From assembly GCF_040706535.1 (NCBI RefSeq), contig NZ_JAPDRJ010000001.1, forward strand, positions 1,364,001 through 1,428,000: a DNA stretch of 64,000 nucleotides, read 5' to 3'. Shown here piece after piece: positions 46,558 to 57,683 of this stretch; position 1 is the first letter of the stretch; each line of letters opens with the position of its first letter. The stretch is from Lentisalinibacter orientalis. Its GTDB lineage: Bacteria > Pseudomonadota > Gammaproteobacteria > Steroidobacterales > Woeseiaceae. Both the position numbers and the translations under genes were made by a program. The notes under the pieces are model-generated. The model saw only the letters and a list, made by a program, of their open reading frames with translations. It was not told the origin of the DNA and ran no database searches.

Positions 46558-47534
46558 TCACCGCGTCCTTTGCGTCCGGATACTCGAGTCGGGATCGCAG
46601 AACGCCGCCATTCCGGTGAGTCCGGGTGTCGCCGCAGTGATCAGCTTCAGCGGAATGCCCGCCAGGTACTCCCGGTAGCGGCCCTTGTCCACGAAGCGTT
46701 CGGTGAAGCCCGAGCGGCGGAACAGGCCCAGATTCGCGGGCACGATGCCGCCGGCGATATAGACGCCGCCGAGCGCGCCGAACACGAGCGCCACGTCCGA
46801 TGCGACGGTGCCGAGGAAGTCGAAGAACAGGTTGAAGGTGCGGATGGCGGCCTCGTCGCCGGCGCGTGCGGCCTCGCTGACCTCCCGCGCCTTCGGCCGG
46901 TCGCCGCCGTGCAGGCCCTGGTGCAGCCGTCCGATGCCCTCGCCGGAGAGTATGCGTTCCGCCGAGCAGTGGCCGAGTTCGTCCCGCACGCGTTTGATGA
47001 CCCGCATCTCGTCGTCGTTGACGGCGGGCAGGGTCATGTGTCCGCCCTCGCCGCTCACGGGGATGTAGCCGACGTCGCTTATGACGAGGCCGGCCACGCC
47101 GAGGCCGGTGCCGGGGCCGAGAACGGCCACGCTGCGTCCCGGCAGGCCGGCGCCGCCGCCGATGTCGATGCAGTCTTCAGCGGGCAACGACGGCAGCGCG
47201 CAGGCGATGGCCTCGAAGTCGTTGATCACGTAGAGCTCCGAGAAGCCGAAGTCCGCCGCCAGCCGGTCCTGCCGGAACGACCAGTCGATATTCAGCAGGT
47301 CGACCTCGTTGCCCGTGACGGGTGCCGCGACCGCAAGCCCGGCCGCCTCGGGCGGGTTGCCGCCGAGCCGCTCCATGTAGTGGCGCAGCATCTCCTCGAG
47401 GCTCTCGAAGGACGCGTTCTCCATCACCAGCGGGTGCTCGATCTGGTGATGGGGCCGGCCACGGCGCCAGCAGCCTACGCGGCTGTTGGTGCCGCCGATA
47501 TCCGCGATCAGCCAGCGGTCGGGCCCTGCCGCGA

Positions 47535-47538
<4 letters not shown>
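46558..47538 (-). CDS. glk: Glucokinase
   Basis: 326 residues from ATG 47538, overlapping the otsA stop (ATGA). N-terminal nucleotide motif DIGGTNSRVG, VINDFEAIA and GPGTGLGVAG identify a ROK-unrelated bacterial Glk. It phosphorylates glucose with ATP. The context of trehalose genes suggests it captures glucose released from trehalose or glucans. A longer open frame upstream runs antisense over otsA and is not real. Confidence 0.95.
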
Positions 47539-48923
<1,385 letters not shown>

Positions 48924-48933
48924 TTGCTGCTCC

Positions 48934-50721
48934 CTAGATGGCCTCGGCCCAGCTCTTGCTGAGCCGCATGGCACCGTCGATGATACCGGCCATGCTGTAG
49001 GTCTGCGGGAAGTTGCCCCACAACGAGTTGTCCCGCGGGTCTATGTCTTCGGAGAGCATGCCCAGCGGGTTCCTGCAGCTCAGCATATGCTCGTAGAGTT
49101 CCCGCGCTTCTTCCTCCCGGCCGATGGACGCCAGCGCGTCGATGTACCAGAAGGTGCAGATGTTGAACGCGTTCTCCGGCTCGCCGAAGTCGTCGGCCGC
49201 GGCGTAGCGGAAAACGTGATGACCGCGGCGCAGCTGCTTCTCGATGGCGTTCACCGTACCGACGAAGCGCGGATCGTCGGCTTTCAGGAAACCGAGGTAG
49301 TGCATCATCAGCAGGCTCGCATCCATCTCCGGACGCCCGAAGCTCTCGGTGAAGGCCTGCTGCCTGTCGTCCCACGCCTGCTCGCAGATGACCTTGTGGA
49401 TGTGGCTCGCCTGGCGGCCCCAGTAGGCCGCGCGGTCGGCGAGGCCTAGGCGGGTGGCGATGCGCGCCAGACGATCGCAGGCCGCCCAGCACATGAGCGA
49501 GGAGAACGTGTGCACTCTCTTCCGGCCCCGGTACTCCCACAGGCCGGCGTCGGGCTGGTCGTGCAGCCGCACGGCGACGGCGCCGAGCTGCTCCAGCAGC
49601 TGGAATTCCGCCATGCCGCCCGGATGGGTGAGGCGCTGGTCGAAGAACATCTGGGTGGAGGAGAGGACGACCGCGCCGTAGACGTCGTGCTGGTTCTGCT
49701 CGTAGGCCTGGTTGCCGAGGCGCACCGGGCCCATGCCGCGGTAGCCGGACAGGGATTCCACCTCGCTTTCGGTGAGATCTGCCCTGCCGCTGATGGCGTA
49801 GACGGGCTGCAGCTCCGTCAGGCCGGCCTCGGTGGAGACGTCGATGATGTAGCGCAGATACTCCTCCATGGTCTTGGTGGCGCCGAGGCGGTTCAGCACG
49901 TTCACCACGAAGTAGCTGTCGCGCAGCCAGCAGTAGCGGTAGTCCCAGTTGCGGCCGCTGCCCGCGGCCTCCGGGATGGAGGTGGTCATGGCCGCGATCA
50001 CCGCGCCCGTGTCCTCGAATGTGCAGAGCTTCAGCGTGATGGCCGCCCGGATCACGGCCTCCTGCCACTCGAACGGGATGGCCAATCCCCGCGACCAGCC
50101 CCGCCAGAAGCGTTCCGTGGCCTCGAGGTGGTTGTGGTAGGTATCCGATACAGCCTCGGGGATGGACTCGTCCGGGCCGAGGATGAGATGCACCGGCCGG
50201 TCGAGCACGAAGCTGGACTGATCCAGCACCCGGGTGATCGACACGTCCGTGGTGAGCCGCAGCCGCATGCCGGAGCCCAGGTAGCGGATGTGGTTGCTGC
50301 CGCGGCGGGTCTTGCAGGCCTTGCGCCCGTAATCCCGCGCCGGGTTCAGCCGGATGCGGATGCGCGGGCTGCCGCTCACCGGCGCGACGGCGCGTATCAG
50401 CATCATCGGCCGGAACATGCGTCCCATGTAGGGGTAGCGCGGGGCGAAGTCGGTGATCGCGATGGCGCCACCGTGGCGGTCGTACAGGGTGGTGCGCAGT
50501 ATCGGCGTGTTCGGCACGTACTCCTGCTCGGCGCGCTCGAAGTCCTGCAGCTCGATCTCGAAGTAGCCGGGCCTCTCGCGGTCTTCCTCGCTGCGCAGCA
50601 GACGGCAGAAGACGGGGTCGCCGTCGAACTGGGGCAGACAGCCCCAGACCATCACCCCCCGGCTGTCGATGAGCGAGGCGATCTGGCAATTGCCGATGAC
50701 CCCGAGATTCAGATCCGTCAT
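48934..50721 (-). CDS. GH15-family glycoside hydrolase (trehalase or glucoamylase type)
   Basis: 595 residues. N-terminal beta-sandwich followed by an (alpha/alpha)6 barrel; the opening LNLGVIGNCQIASLIDSRGVMVW is the GH15 start and SGRNWDYRYCWLRD is the barrel signature. It is a cytosolic enzyme, no signal peptide. Members hydrolyse trehalose, maltose or short glucans; its place in an ots cluster favours trehalase. AAAGGGG precedes the ATG, and a TATTAT box lies 45 bases upstream on the same strand. Confidence 0.9.
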   Translation of the reverse strand: MTDLNLGVIGNCQIASLIDSRGVMVWGCLPQFDGDPVFCRLLRSEEDRERPGYFEIELQDFERAEQEYVPNTPILRTTLYDRHGGAIAITDFAPRYPYMGRMFRPMMLIRAVAPVSGSPRIRIRLNPARDYGRKACKTRRGSNHIRYLGSGMRLRLTTDVSITRVLDQSSFVLDRPVHLILGPDESIPEAVSDTYHNHLEATERFWRGWSRGLAIPFEWQEAVIRAAITLKLCTFEDTGAVIAAMTTSIPEAAGSGRNWDYRYCWLRDSYFVVNVLNRLGATKTMEEYLRYIIDVSTEAGLTELQPVYAISGRADLTESEVESLSGYRGMGPVRLGNQAYEQNQHDVYGAVVLSSTQMFFDQRLTHPGGMAEFQLLEQLGAVAVRLHDQPDAGLWEYRGRKRVHTFSSLMCWAACDRLARIATRLGLADRAAYWGRQASHIHKVICEQAWDDRQQAFTESFGRPEMDASLLMMHYLGFLKADDPRFVGTVNAIEKQLRRGHHVFRYAAADDFGEPENAFNICTFWYIDALASIGREEEARELYEHMLSCRNPLGMLSEDIDPRDNSLWGNFPQTYSMAGIIDGAMRLSKSWAEAI

Positions 50722-50767
50722 GCGCGACCCCTTTGCGTCGTCGTCCTCGATGCCCCGGACAATTCCG

Positions 50768-50773
50768 ATAATA
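50768..50773 (-). promoter_or_regulatory. Possible -10 box for GH15
   Basis: TATTAT on the minus strand, in the 82-base gap between otsB and GH15. It could give separate expression of the last three genes of the cluster; no strong -35. Confidence 0.3.
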
Positions 50774-50803
50774 ATGGCGATGATGATGGAAGGGCGGACG
50801 CGG

Positions 50804-51616
50804 TCAAGAGTCCGCCAGTGCGCCGAGCCAGGCGTAGACTGCCTCGATATCCGGCAGCGACCAGCGCGCCAGCGTGCCCGTCTGGCGGGCGCTCTCGCGC
50901 ACGTGGATGGAGTGTCCGCCCAGTTCGTTCACCACCGAGAAGCCGGCCTCGTCGGTGATGTCGTCGCCGACGAAAACCGGCAGCCGCCCGGCGAATGGCT
51001 GCACGGTCATGAAATCCTCGATGGCCTTGCCCTTGCTGCGGCCGGCCGGCATGAGCTCGCACACCATCTTGCCCTCCATCAGGCGGAAGCCGGGTCCGAG
51101 GTCCTCGCCGATGGCGCGCATGGTCTCCACGACCGCCGGGCCCGCGGCGGGCGCGCGGCGGTAATGCAGCGCGACCCCCTGGGGCTTGTGTTCCAGCAGC
51201 ACGCCGGGACGGCCCGCGACGAAGGTCTGCAGACGGTCCATCGTCTCGTCCGGCAGCTGCGTACCCTCGCGGTACTCCACCGGATCGCCGGGATGACGGC
51301 GCAGCTCCAGGCCGTGGGCGCCGGCGGCGGGCAGTACCAGCGGGCTGAAAACCCGGTCGATATCCTGCACCGGGCGCCCGCTGATGAGCGCCAGCGCACC
51401 GTCGAGACGCTCGGCCAGGCGCGACAACAGCGCGTTCAGCCCGGCGGTGGAAGCCACCTTCGAGGGGTCGTCGCGGAAGCCGAGCAGCGTCCCGTCCACG
51501 TCCAGGAACAGCGCCCAGCGCCGGGGGTCGCCGAGTGGCGGCGCGGGTTTCAGGTTCTTTGCTGTCGTTGTCACGGCGGTGCGAGCATTGCGCACCGCGG
51601 CGCGCTTTGCAAACAC
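50804..51616 (-). CDS. otsB: Trehalose-6-phosphate phosphatase
   Basis: 270 residues from GTG 51616; GTG 51574 (256 residues) leaves more room for divergent promoters and may be the real start. HAD motif I LFLDVDGTLL, motif VFVGDDITDE and KGKAIEDFM are the OtsB signature. It removes phosphate from trehalose-6-phosphate. First gene of the trehalose cluster, divergent from plsB. Confidence 0.93.
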   Translation of the reverse strand: MFAKRAAVRNARTAVTTTAKNLKPAPPLGDPRRWALFLDVDGTLLGFRDDPSKVASTAGLNALLSRLAERLDGALALISGRPVQDIDRVFSPLVLPAAGAHGLELRRHPGDPVEYREGTQLPDETMDRLQTFVAGRPGVLLEHKPQGVALHYRRAPAAGPAVVETMRAIGEDLGPGFRLMEGKMVCELMPAGRSKGKAIEDFMTVQPFAGRLPVFVGDDITDEAGFSVVNELGGHSIHVRESARQTGTLARWSLPDIEAVYAWLGALADS

Positions 51617-51648
51617 CCGCGGGGCCGGTATTCGGTAGAATCCGCCGC
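51617..51648 (+). promoter_or_regulatory. Divergent otsB-plsB promoter region
   Basis: Contains TAGAAT (51636-51641) ending 7 bases before the plsB ATG, without a Shine-Dalgarno sequence. The palindrome TTGCAA at 51607 lies at an unsuitable -35 distance. Confidence 0.4.
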
Positions 51649-54147
51649 ATGATCGCCCCGAGATTCCTGCGTCAGCCCTGGATCTGGTTGCTCGCGCGCA
51701 TCACCCGCCTGTGGATCAGACCGGCCGTGCTGCCGGAGGACCCCGCGGCGCTGATGGCGCCGCCGGGGACCCGGGTGTGCTACGTGCTCGAGTACGGGGG
51801 GCTGGCGGATCGGCTCGCGCTGGAGCAGGCCTGCATACGCCACGATCTCCCGCTGGCCGGCGAGGGCGTCGTGTTTGCAGGTCAGGAGGAATCCACGGCG
51901 CTGCTCGTGCTGCGCACCCGGCGGGGGCTGCTGTTCGGCCGCCGCCGCAAACAGATAGCGGCGCGGCTCGAGCGCCTGGTGGCCGCCGCGGCGCGGGGGG
52001 GCGACGAGGAGTTGTTGCTGGTGCCGGTGGCCGTCTACTGGGGACGCGCGCCGGAGAAGGAGCGCTCCTGGTTCAAGGTGCTGTTCAGCGAGCAGTGGGA
52101 TATTGGTGGCCGCACGCGCAAGTTCCTGAGCACGGTCCTCTACGGCCGCGCCACGCTGGTGCATTTCAGCGAGCCGCTGTCCGTGCGCCGCGTCGCGGCG
52201 GAGGGACTGAGCGCGCGGCTCGCCTCGCGCAAGATCTCGCGGATACTCCGCGTGCATTTCCGTCAGCGCCGGGTCGCGACCCTGGGCCCGGATCTGTCCC
52301 ATCGCCGCACGCTGGTGAACGGGGTGGTGCGCAGCGCCAGCGTGCGCGGCGTGATCAGCCAGGAATCCCGCGGCGATGCGCGCAAGCGCGAGCGGTTGCG
52401 GCGCAAGGCCCGGGAGTACGCCCGGGAGATTGCCGCCGACATGTCCTATCCCATGGTGCGCTTCCTGGACAAGGTGCTCACCTGGGCCTGGCACCAGCTC
52501 TACGACGGCATCCGGCTGAACGGCATCGAGCGGGTGCAGTCCGTGGCCGAGGGCAGGGAACTCGTGTACGTGCCCTGTCACCGCAGTCACATGGACTACA
52601 TCCTGTTGTCTTACGTGCTCTATCACCAGGGCCTGTCGCTGCCCCACGTCGCCGCGGGCGTGAATCTGAATCTGCCGGTGGTGGGCTCCATCCTCAGGCG
52701 CGGCGGCGGCTTCTTCCTGCGCCGCAGCTTCCGCGGCAACCGTCTGTACGCCGCGGTGTTCTATGCCTATCTGCGGGCCCTGATCACCCGCGGCTTCAGC
52801 ATCGAGTACTTCGTGGAGGGCGGGCGCAGCCGCACCGGAAGGCTGCTCAGACCCAAGGGCGGCATGCTGGTGATGACGGTGGAGTCGTTCCTGCAGGACC
52901 CGCGCCGGCCGGTCGTGTTCGTGCCCGTGTACTTTGGCTACGAGAAGCTGGTGGAGGGCAAGGCGTACATCAGCGAACTCTCCGGCGAGGAGAAGAAGAA
53001 GGAGACCGTGCTCGGCCTGATCCGCTCCCTGCGGACGCTGCGCGACTACTTCGGCGAGGTGTACGTCAACGTGGGCGAGCCGCTGGAACTTACTGCGCTG
53101 TTGGACGCGCACCGTCCGGGCTGGCGGGAGGAGGAACCGGTCGAGGGCGAGCGGCCGGCCTGGCTCCCGGAGGTGATCGGCGACCTGGAGCGGCGCATCA
53201 TGTGGCGCATCAATGCCGCCGCCGCCGTCACGCCGATCAGCCTGCTGGCCCTGACGCTGCTGGCGACGCCGCGACAGACCATGCCGGAGTCCACGCTGCA
53301 CCGCCAGCTCACCCTGCTGCTCGAGCTGCTGCGCCGCTTCCCCTACAGCGATGCCGTGACGGTGACCGAACTCGGGCCCGAAGCCGTCATCGCCCACGGC
53401 GAGAAGATGGGCGTCATCCGGCGCGAGGAGCACCCCCTCGGCGATCTCATCCTGATGCGGGAGAGCGAGGCGGTGCTGATGACCTATTTCCTGAATAACG
53501 TGCTCCACCTGCTGGCCGTCCCGGGTCTGGTGGCCGCGTGCTTCATCCAGAGCCGCCGGCTCGCGCTGGCCGAGGTGGTACGCCTGGTGGGCCTCACCTA
53601 TCCCTATGTGCGCGCGGAGCTGTTCCTGCGCTGGCGAGGCGGCGAGGTGGAGGCGCTGGTGCGCGACGTCATCGGCCAGCTCACCGGCCTCGGGCTCCTG
53701 CGGCTGTCGGAGGACGGCCAGACGCTGCGCCGGCCCCGCGCGGGCAGCGCGCCGGCCTTCCAGCTGGTCCAGCTCGGCCGGCTGATGCTGCCGATGCTGC
53801 AGCGTTACTACATGACCATCGCGCTGCTGGAGCGCTACGGGTCGGGGCGTCTCACCCAGGGGCGGCTGGAGCGCATCTGCGAACTTTCCGCACAGCGCCT
53901 GTCGATGGTGTCCGGGCTGCGCTCGCCGGACTTCTTCGACCGCAAGCTGTTCCAGGAATTCATTCGCACGCTGCGCAAGGGCGGCGTGCTCTCCGTCGAC
54001 GCCGAAGGCCGGCTGGCGTTCGGCGAGGACCTGGTGCGCGTGGAAGAAGACGCCCGCCAGGTGCTCGGCGAACAGCTCTGCCACCACATCCTCAGCACCA
54101 CCGTGAGCGAGCTGCCGCCCGAAGAGGCGGAGCGGGAGCCCGCCTGA
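51649..54147 (+). CDS. plsB: Glycerol-3-phosphate 1-O-acyltransferase
   Basis: 832 residues from ATG 51649. It catalyses the first acylation of phospholipid synthesis at the inner membrane. The acyltransferase motif HX4D is H311-D316 (HRSHMD), followed by FVEGGRSRTGR. The length is near that of E. coli PlsB. Membrane association is through amphipathic regions rather than clear helices. It is followed by trhO after about 50 bases. Confidence 0.96.
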   Translation: MIAPRFLRQPWIWLLARITRLWIRPAVLPEDPAALMAPPGTRVCYVLEYGGLADRLALEQACIRHDLPLAGEGVVFAGQEESTALLVLRTRRGLLFGRRRKQIAARLERLVAAAARGGDEELLLVPVAVYWGRAPEKERSWFKVLFSEQWDIGGRTRKFLSTVLYGRATLVHFSEPLSVRRVAAEGLSARLASRKISRILRVHFRQRRVATLGPDLSHRRTLVNGVVRSASVRGVISQESRGDARKRERLRRKAREYAREIAADMSYPMVRFLDKVLTWAWHQLYDGIRLNGIERVQSVAEGRELVYVPCHRSHMDYILLSYVLYHQGLSLPHVAAGVNLNLPVVGSILRRGGGFFLRRSFRGNRLYAAVFYAYLRALITRGFSIEYFVEGGRSRTGRLLRPKGGMLVMTVESFLQDPRRPVVFVPVYFGYEKLVEGKAYISELSGEEKKKETVLGLIRSLRTLRDYFGEVYVNVGEPLELTALLDAHRPGWREEEPVEGERPAWLPEVIGDLERRIMWRINAAAAVTPISLLALTLLATPRQTMPESTLHRQLTLLLELLRRFPYSDAVTVTELGPEAVIAHGEKMGVIRREEHPLGDLILMRESEAVLMTYFLNNVLHLLAVPGLVAACFIQSRRLALAEVVRLVGLTYPYVRAELFLRWRGGEVEALVRDVIGQLTGLGLLRLSEDGQTLRRPRAGSAPAFQLVQLGRLMLPMLQRYYMTIALLERYGSGRLTQGRLERICELSAQRLSMVSGLRSPDFFDRKLFQEFIRTLRKGGVLSVDAEGRLAFGEDLVRVEEDARQVLGEQLCHHILSTTVSELPPEEAEREPA

Positions 54148-54184
54148 GGCGCCTGCCTCTGCACCCCGGGCGCCCGGCGTTGCG

Positions 54185-54190
54185 TACAAT
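54185..54190 (+). promoter_or_regulatory. Putative -10 box for trhO
   Basis: TACAAT ends 7 bases before ATG 54198, no Shine-Dalgarno sequence. Confidence 0.4.
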
Positions 54191-54197
54191 TGCGTCC

Positions 54198-55160
54198 ATG
54201 AACAGTGCGCCCTGCAGCCCGGACGGTAATGCCTGGGACGTCGTCTCCTTCTATCGCTTCGTCTCGCTGCCGGCGTACCCGCAGCTGCGCGAGCCGCTGC
54301 TCGCGGCCGGGCGCGAGCGGAACCTCCTCGGCACTGTCCTGCTGGCGCCGGAAGGCATCAACGCCACGCTCTCGGGCGAGCGCGGCGCGCTCGCGTCGAT
54401 GCTGGACTGGCTGGGCGGCATCGAGGGGCTGGCGGGACTGGAGGGCCGCTGGTCGCGCGCGGACGAGCCGCCTTTCCGGCGGCTGCGGGTACGCCTGCGC
54501 ACCGAGATCGTCAGCCTCGGACGGCCCGACGTCGACGCCGCGGCGCGTACCGGCGAGCGGGTGCCGCCGGCGGAGTGGAACCGGCTGATCGCGGATCCGG
54601 AGACGCTGGTCGTCGACACGCGCAACCGCTACGAGATCGACGTGGGGCGCTTCCCCGGCGCCGTCGATCCCGGCACGGACAGCTTTCGCGATTTCCCGGC
54701 TTTCGTCGACGAACGGCTGGACGGCGAGCGCGACCGGCCCATCGCCATGTACTGCACCGGCGGCATCCGCTGCGAGAAGGCGACGGCCATGATGCGTGAG
54801 ATGGGCTTCGAGCGGGTCTACCAGCTGGACGGCGGTATCCTCGGCTATCTCGACGAGATGGCGGATTCGCCGGACAACCGCTGGGAGGGCGAGTGTTTCG
54901 TCTTCGACAGCCGGGTGGCGGTGGACCGTCGTCTGGCCCCCGGCCACTACGTGCAGTGCCACGCCTGCCGGCGGCCCCTGTCCGCCGCGGACGTGGCGTC
55001 GCCGCTCTACGAAGAGGGCGTGAGCTGCCCTCACTGCCACGGCGAAGTCGACGCCGACCGCGCCGGACGGCTGGCCGAGCGGCGCCGCCAGGTGGAACTG
55101 GCCGAGGCCCGCGGCGAGCGCCACATCGGCGCCGTCTACGAGGGACGCGAAGAGGAGTAG
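54198..55160 (+). CDS. trhO: tRNA uridine hydroxylase (rhodanese-like, TrhO)
   Basis: 320 residues from ATG 54198. An N-terminal acylphosphatase-like domain (LGTVLLAPEGINATLSG), a central rhodanese domain with active-site loop YCTGGIRCEK (Cys186), and a C-terminal cysteine cluster (QCHACRR, CPHCHG). It matches E. coli YceA/TrhO, which makes 5-hydroxyuridine at tRNA position 34 using oxygen and prephenate-derived reagents. It ends 1 base before the convergent YdcH-like gene. Confidence 0.94.
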   Translation: MNSAPCSPDGNAWDVVSFYRFVSLPAYPQLREPLLAAGRERNLLGTVLLAPEGINATLSGERGALASMLDWLGGIEGLAGLEGRWSRADEPPFRRLRVRLRTEIVSLGRPDVDAAARTGERVPPAEWNRLIADPETLVVDTRNRYEIDVGRFPGAVDPGTDSFRDFPAFVDERLDGERDRPIAMYCTGGIRCEKATAMMREMGFERVYQLDGGILGYLDEMADSPDNRWEGECFVFDSRVAVDRRLAPGHYVQCHACRRPLSAADVASPLYEEGVSCPHCHGEVDADRAGRLAERRRQVELAEARGERHIGAVYEGREEE

Positions 55161-55161
55161 G

Positions 55162-55395
55162 TCAGGCGTTCAGGTCGGGGATCAGCTCGCTCTCGAGGCG
55201 GGCGATCATGTCCTTCAGCTGGAGCTTGCGCTTCTTCAGCCGCCGCAGCCGGAGCTGGTCGACCAGGGGGTCTTCCGACAGGCGGTCGATGAGGTCGTCC
55301 AGGTCCCGATGGCTGATGCGCAGCTCCCGCAGCCGCTCCAGGCCCCTGAATACGTCGTTATCGACGTTGTTGTTGTCGGTGATCTCGCCGTCCAC
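55162..55395 (-). CDS. YdcH/DUF465-like small protein
   Basis: 77 residues from GTG 55395. The C-terminal half (HRDLDDLIDRL, LRRLKKRKLQLKDMI) has the DUF465/YdcH helical hairpin pattern. The N-terminal ~15 residues are Asn/Asp-rich and may not be part of the real start. Function unknown. Confidence 0.75.
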   Translation of the reverse strand: MDGEITDNNNVDNDVFRGLERLRELRISHRDLDDLIDRLSEDPLVDQLRLRRLKKRKLQLKDMIARLESELIPDLNA

Positions 55396-55478
55396 GCTTT
55401 CTTACTAAGCCGAAATCGGGCCCTTGTCCAGTCTTTCCCGCTCGAGCACAGGGCTCAGTCCCGGTCCCGGCCCGTCTC

Positions 55479-56273
55479 TCAGCCAATAGGCGGCCACTGG
55501 CGGTCCTGCGGGCCCGTCACCAGGAAGTGCGGGTTCAGGATATCCGCCTTGGCGTTGTAGGCCAGCGGCGAGCCGCCGGCCACCGTGACGCGCCCGCCGG
55601 CGGCCTCCACCACGGCCTGGGCGGCGGCGGTATCCCACTCCGAGGTCGGGCCCAGCCGGGGATAGACGTCGGCGCCACCCTCGGCGACGACGCAGAATTT
55701 CAGCGACGAACCCATGGGCACGAGTTCGTGCTCGCCCAGTTCGTCGAGCCACGCGTCCAGGCTCGCGCCGCGGTGCGAGCGGCTGCCGACCACGCGTACC
55801 GGCGACGCGGATTCCTCGGCGACGCGGATGGCCTCGCTGCTCCCGCCGTCGACGAGACGCCGCGCGCCGTAACCGTGCAGGCCGGTGTAGGTCTTGCCCT
55901 GCACGGGCACGTGCACGACACCGAGTACCGCCTGATGTCCCTCCACCAGGGCGATGTTCACGGTGAACTCGCCGTTGCGGCTGACGAACTCCTTCGTGCC
56001 GTCCAGCGGATCCACCAGCCAGTAGCGCTGCCAGGCGCCGCGCTCTCCGTAGGACGGCATGCCGTCTTCCTCGCTCAGCACGGGCATGCCGGGCGTCAGC
56101 TGCTTCAGGCCCTGGACGATGATGTCGTGGGCCGCGCGGTCGGCCGCCGTGATGGGGGAGTTGTCCTGTTTGTTGTGCACGTCGAAGTCGGTCTCGTAGA
56201 CCTCCAGGATGGCCTGGCCGGCATCCCGGGTGATGGCCACGACGTTCTTCAGGAGCTGCTGTCGGTTCTGCAC
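55479..56273 (-). CDS. cysQ: 3'(2'),5'-bisphosphate nucleotidase
   Basis: 264 residues. Inositol monophosphatase fold with LSEEDG (67-71), DPLDGT at 88-93 and the later WDTAAA (about 206) metal motifs. CysQ dephosphorylates PAP from sulfate assimilation and PAPS turnover. Lies in the same direction as rhlB, 12 bases from its stop. Confidence 0.94.
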   Translation of the reverse strand: MQNRQQLLKNVVAITRDAGQAILEVYETDFDVHNKQDNSPITAADRAAHDIIVQGLKQLTPGMPVLSEEDGMPSYGERGAWQRYWLVDPLDGTKEFVSRNGEFTVNIALVEGHQAVLGVVHVPVQGKTYTGLHGYGARRLVDGGSSEAIRVAEESASPVRVVGSRSHRGASLDAWLDELGEHELVPMGSSLKFCVVAEGGADVYPRLGPTSEWDTAAAQAVVEAAGGRVTVAGGSPLAYNAKADILNPHFLVTGPQDRQWPPIG

Positions 56274-56285
56274 GTATCCTCCGTG

Positions 56286-57683
56286 TTACTGGCCGGCATC
56301 ACCGGATTTCTTCGTCTTCCTGCGCCGGCGCCGCTTCTTCTTCTCGCCGCCGTCACCGGATTTCGCCTTGCTGCTGCCTTCGTCGGAGCGGGCTTTCCTG
56401 CCGCCGCCACTGCCGCCGCCACGGCCGCTGCGCCCGCCGCCGCGAGACGGCCTGCCGCCTCCGCCGGGACGGTCGCCGAGGCGCTTGCGCGGCCGTCGGG
56501 GCGGGCGCTCGATCTCCGGCAGCGCCTCGTGATCGAAGCTCGCCACCGGAATCTTGTTGCCGATGTAGTCCTCGATGTCGGGCAGCGACACCACGTACTG
56601 CTCGCAGCCGAAACTGATGGCGTCGCCCGATGCGCCCGCCCGCGCCGTGCGGCCGATGCGGTGCACGTAATCCTCGCGGTCCTGGGGCAGGTCGTAGTTG
56701 AATACGTGGCTCACGTCGGGCACGTGCAGGCCGCGGGAGGCGACGTCGGTGCCGATCAGCACGGCCAGCTCGCCGCTCTGGAAGTCGGAGAGCATGCGCT
56801 CGCGCTTGCGCTGGGGGACGTCGCCGGAGATGGCCTGGGCGTTGATGCCGTTCGCGCGCAGCGTGTCCTCCAGTCTCTCCGCTTCCCGCTTGGTGTTCAC
56901 GAACACCATCGTGCGCTTGGCGTCCCTCTCGCGCAGCAGCTTTATCAGCAGCGGCAGCTTCTCCTCGTTGGAGGGGTAGTAGATGACCTGGCGCACGCGG
57001 TCGGCCGTCACCTTCTCGGGTTCGATGCGGATCAGCTCCGGATCGTTCATGTGCTCGTAGGCGAGTTCCATCACCCGGTGCGAGAGGGTGGCCGAGAACA
57101 GCATGTTCAGCCGTTCGGTCGGCGGAGGCAGGCGCCTGAGCACGTAGCGGATGTCCTTGATGAAGCCCAGATCGAACATGCGATCGGCCTCGTCCAGTAC
57201 CATCACCTCCACGTGCTGCAGGTTGAACACGCCCTGCTTGAAATAGTCGATGAGGCGTCCCGGCGTGCCGATCAACACGTCGATGCCGGCGGTGATGTGG
57301 TCGCGCTGCTTGTCGTAGTCCTTGCCGCCATAGGCCAGCGCGAGCTCGAGATCCGTGTGGCTGCCCAGCGTCTCGGCGTCGGCGGCGATCTGCACCGCGA
57401 GCTCCCGGGTGGGGGCGAGGATGACCGCGCGCGGCGCCGACTGCTTGCCGTCCGGGCGTTCGCTTGCGAGCAGGCGATTGAACAGGGCGATCAGGAACGC
57501 GGCCGTCTTGCCCGTCCCGGTCTGCGCCTGGCCGGCGACGTCGCGGCCCGCGAGGGCGATGGGCAGCGTGCGGCTCTGGATCGGCGTGCAATATTCGAAA
57601 CCGGCATCGTCGATGCCTTTGCGTATGGCGTCGGGCAGCTCCAGATCCCTGAAGGCCAGTTCGCTCAGATGATTTTCAGACAT
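56286..57683 (-). CDS. rhlB: ATP-dependent RNA helicase RhlB
   Basis: 465 residues. DEAD-box protein: AQTGTGKT at 53-60, VLDEADRM, SAT (in MLFSATLSH) and HRIGRTARAG. The start SENHLSELAFRDL and the adjacent divergent trxA-rho match RhlB, the helicase of the RNA degradosome. The C-terminal tail is a long Gly/Arg and Lys/Arg-rich region that could bind RNA or RNase E; it is longer and more basic than in E. coli. Confidence 0.94.
   Translation of the reverse strand: MSENHLSELAFRDLELPDAIRKGIDDAGFEYCTPIQSRTLPIALAGRDVAGQAQTGTGKTAAFLIALFNRLLASERPDGKQSAPRAVILAPTRELAVQIAADAETLGSHTDLELALAYGGKDYDKQRDHITAGIDVLIGTPGRLIDYFKQGVFNLQHVEVMVLDEADRMFDLGFIKDIRYVLRRLPPPTERLNMLFSATLSHRVMELAYEHMNDPELIRIEPEKVTADRVRQVIYYPSNEEKLPLLIKLLRERDAKRTMVFVNTKREAERLEDTLRANGINAQAISGDVPQRKRERMLSDFQSGELAVLIGTDVASRGLHVPDVSHVFNYDLPQDREDYVHRIGRTARAGASGDAISFGCEQYVVSLPDIEDYIGNKIPVASFDHEALPEIERPPRRPRKRLGDRPGGGGRPSRGGGRSGRGGGSGGGRKARSDEGSSKAKSGDGGEKKKRRRRRKTKKSGDAGQ

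Noticed and set aside
51571..54189. 872-codon open frame opposite plsB
   Set aside because: Composition is His/Gln/Arg-rich with no family pattern; plsB on the other strand has all motifs.
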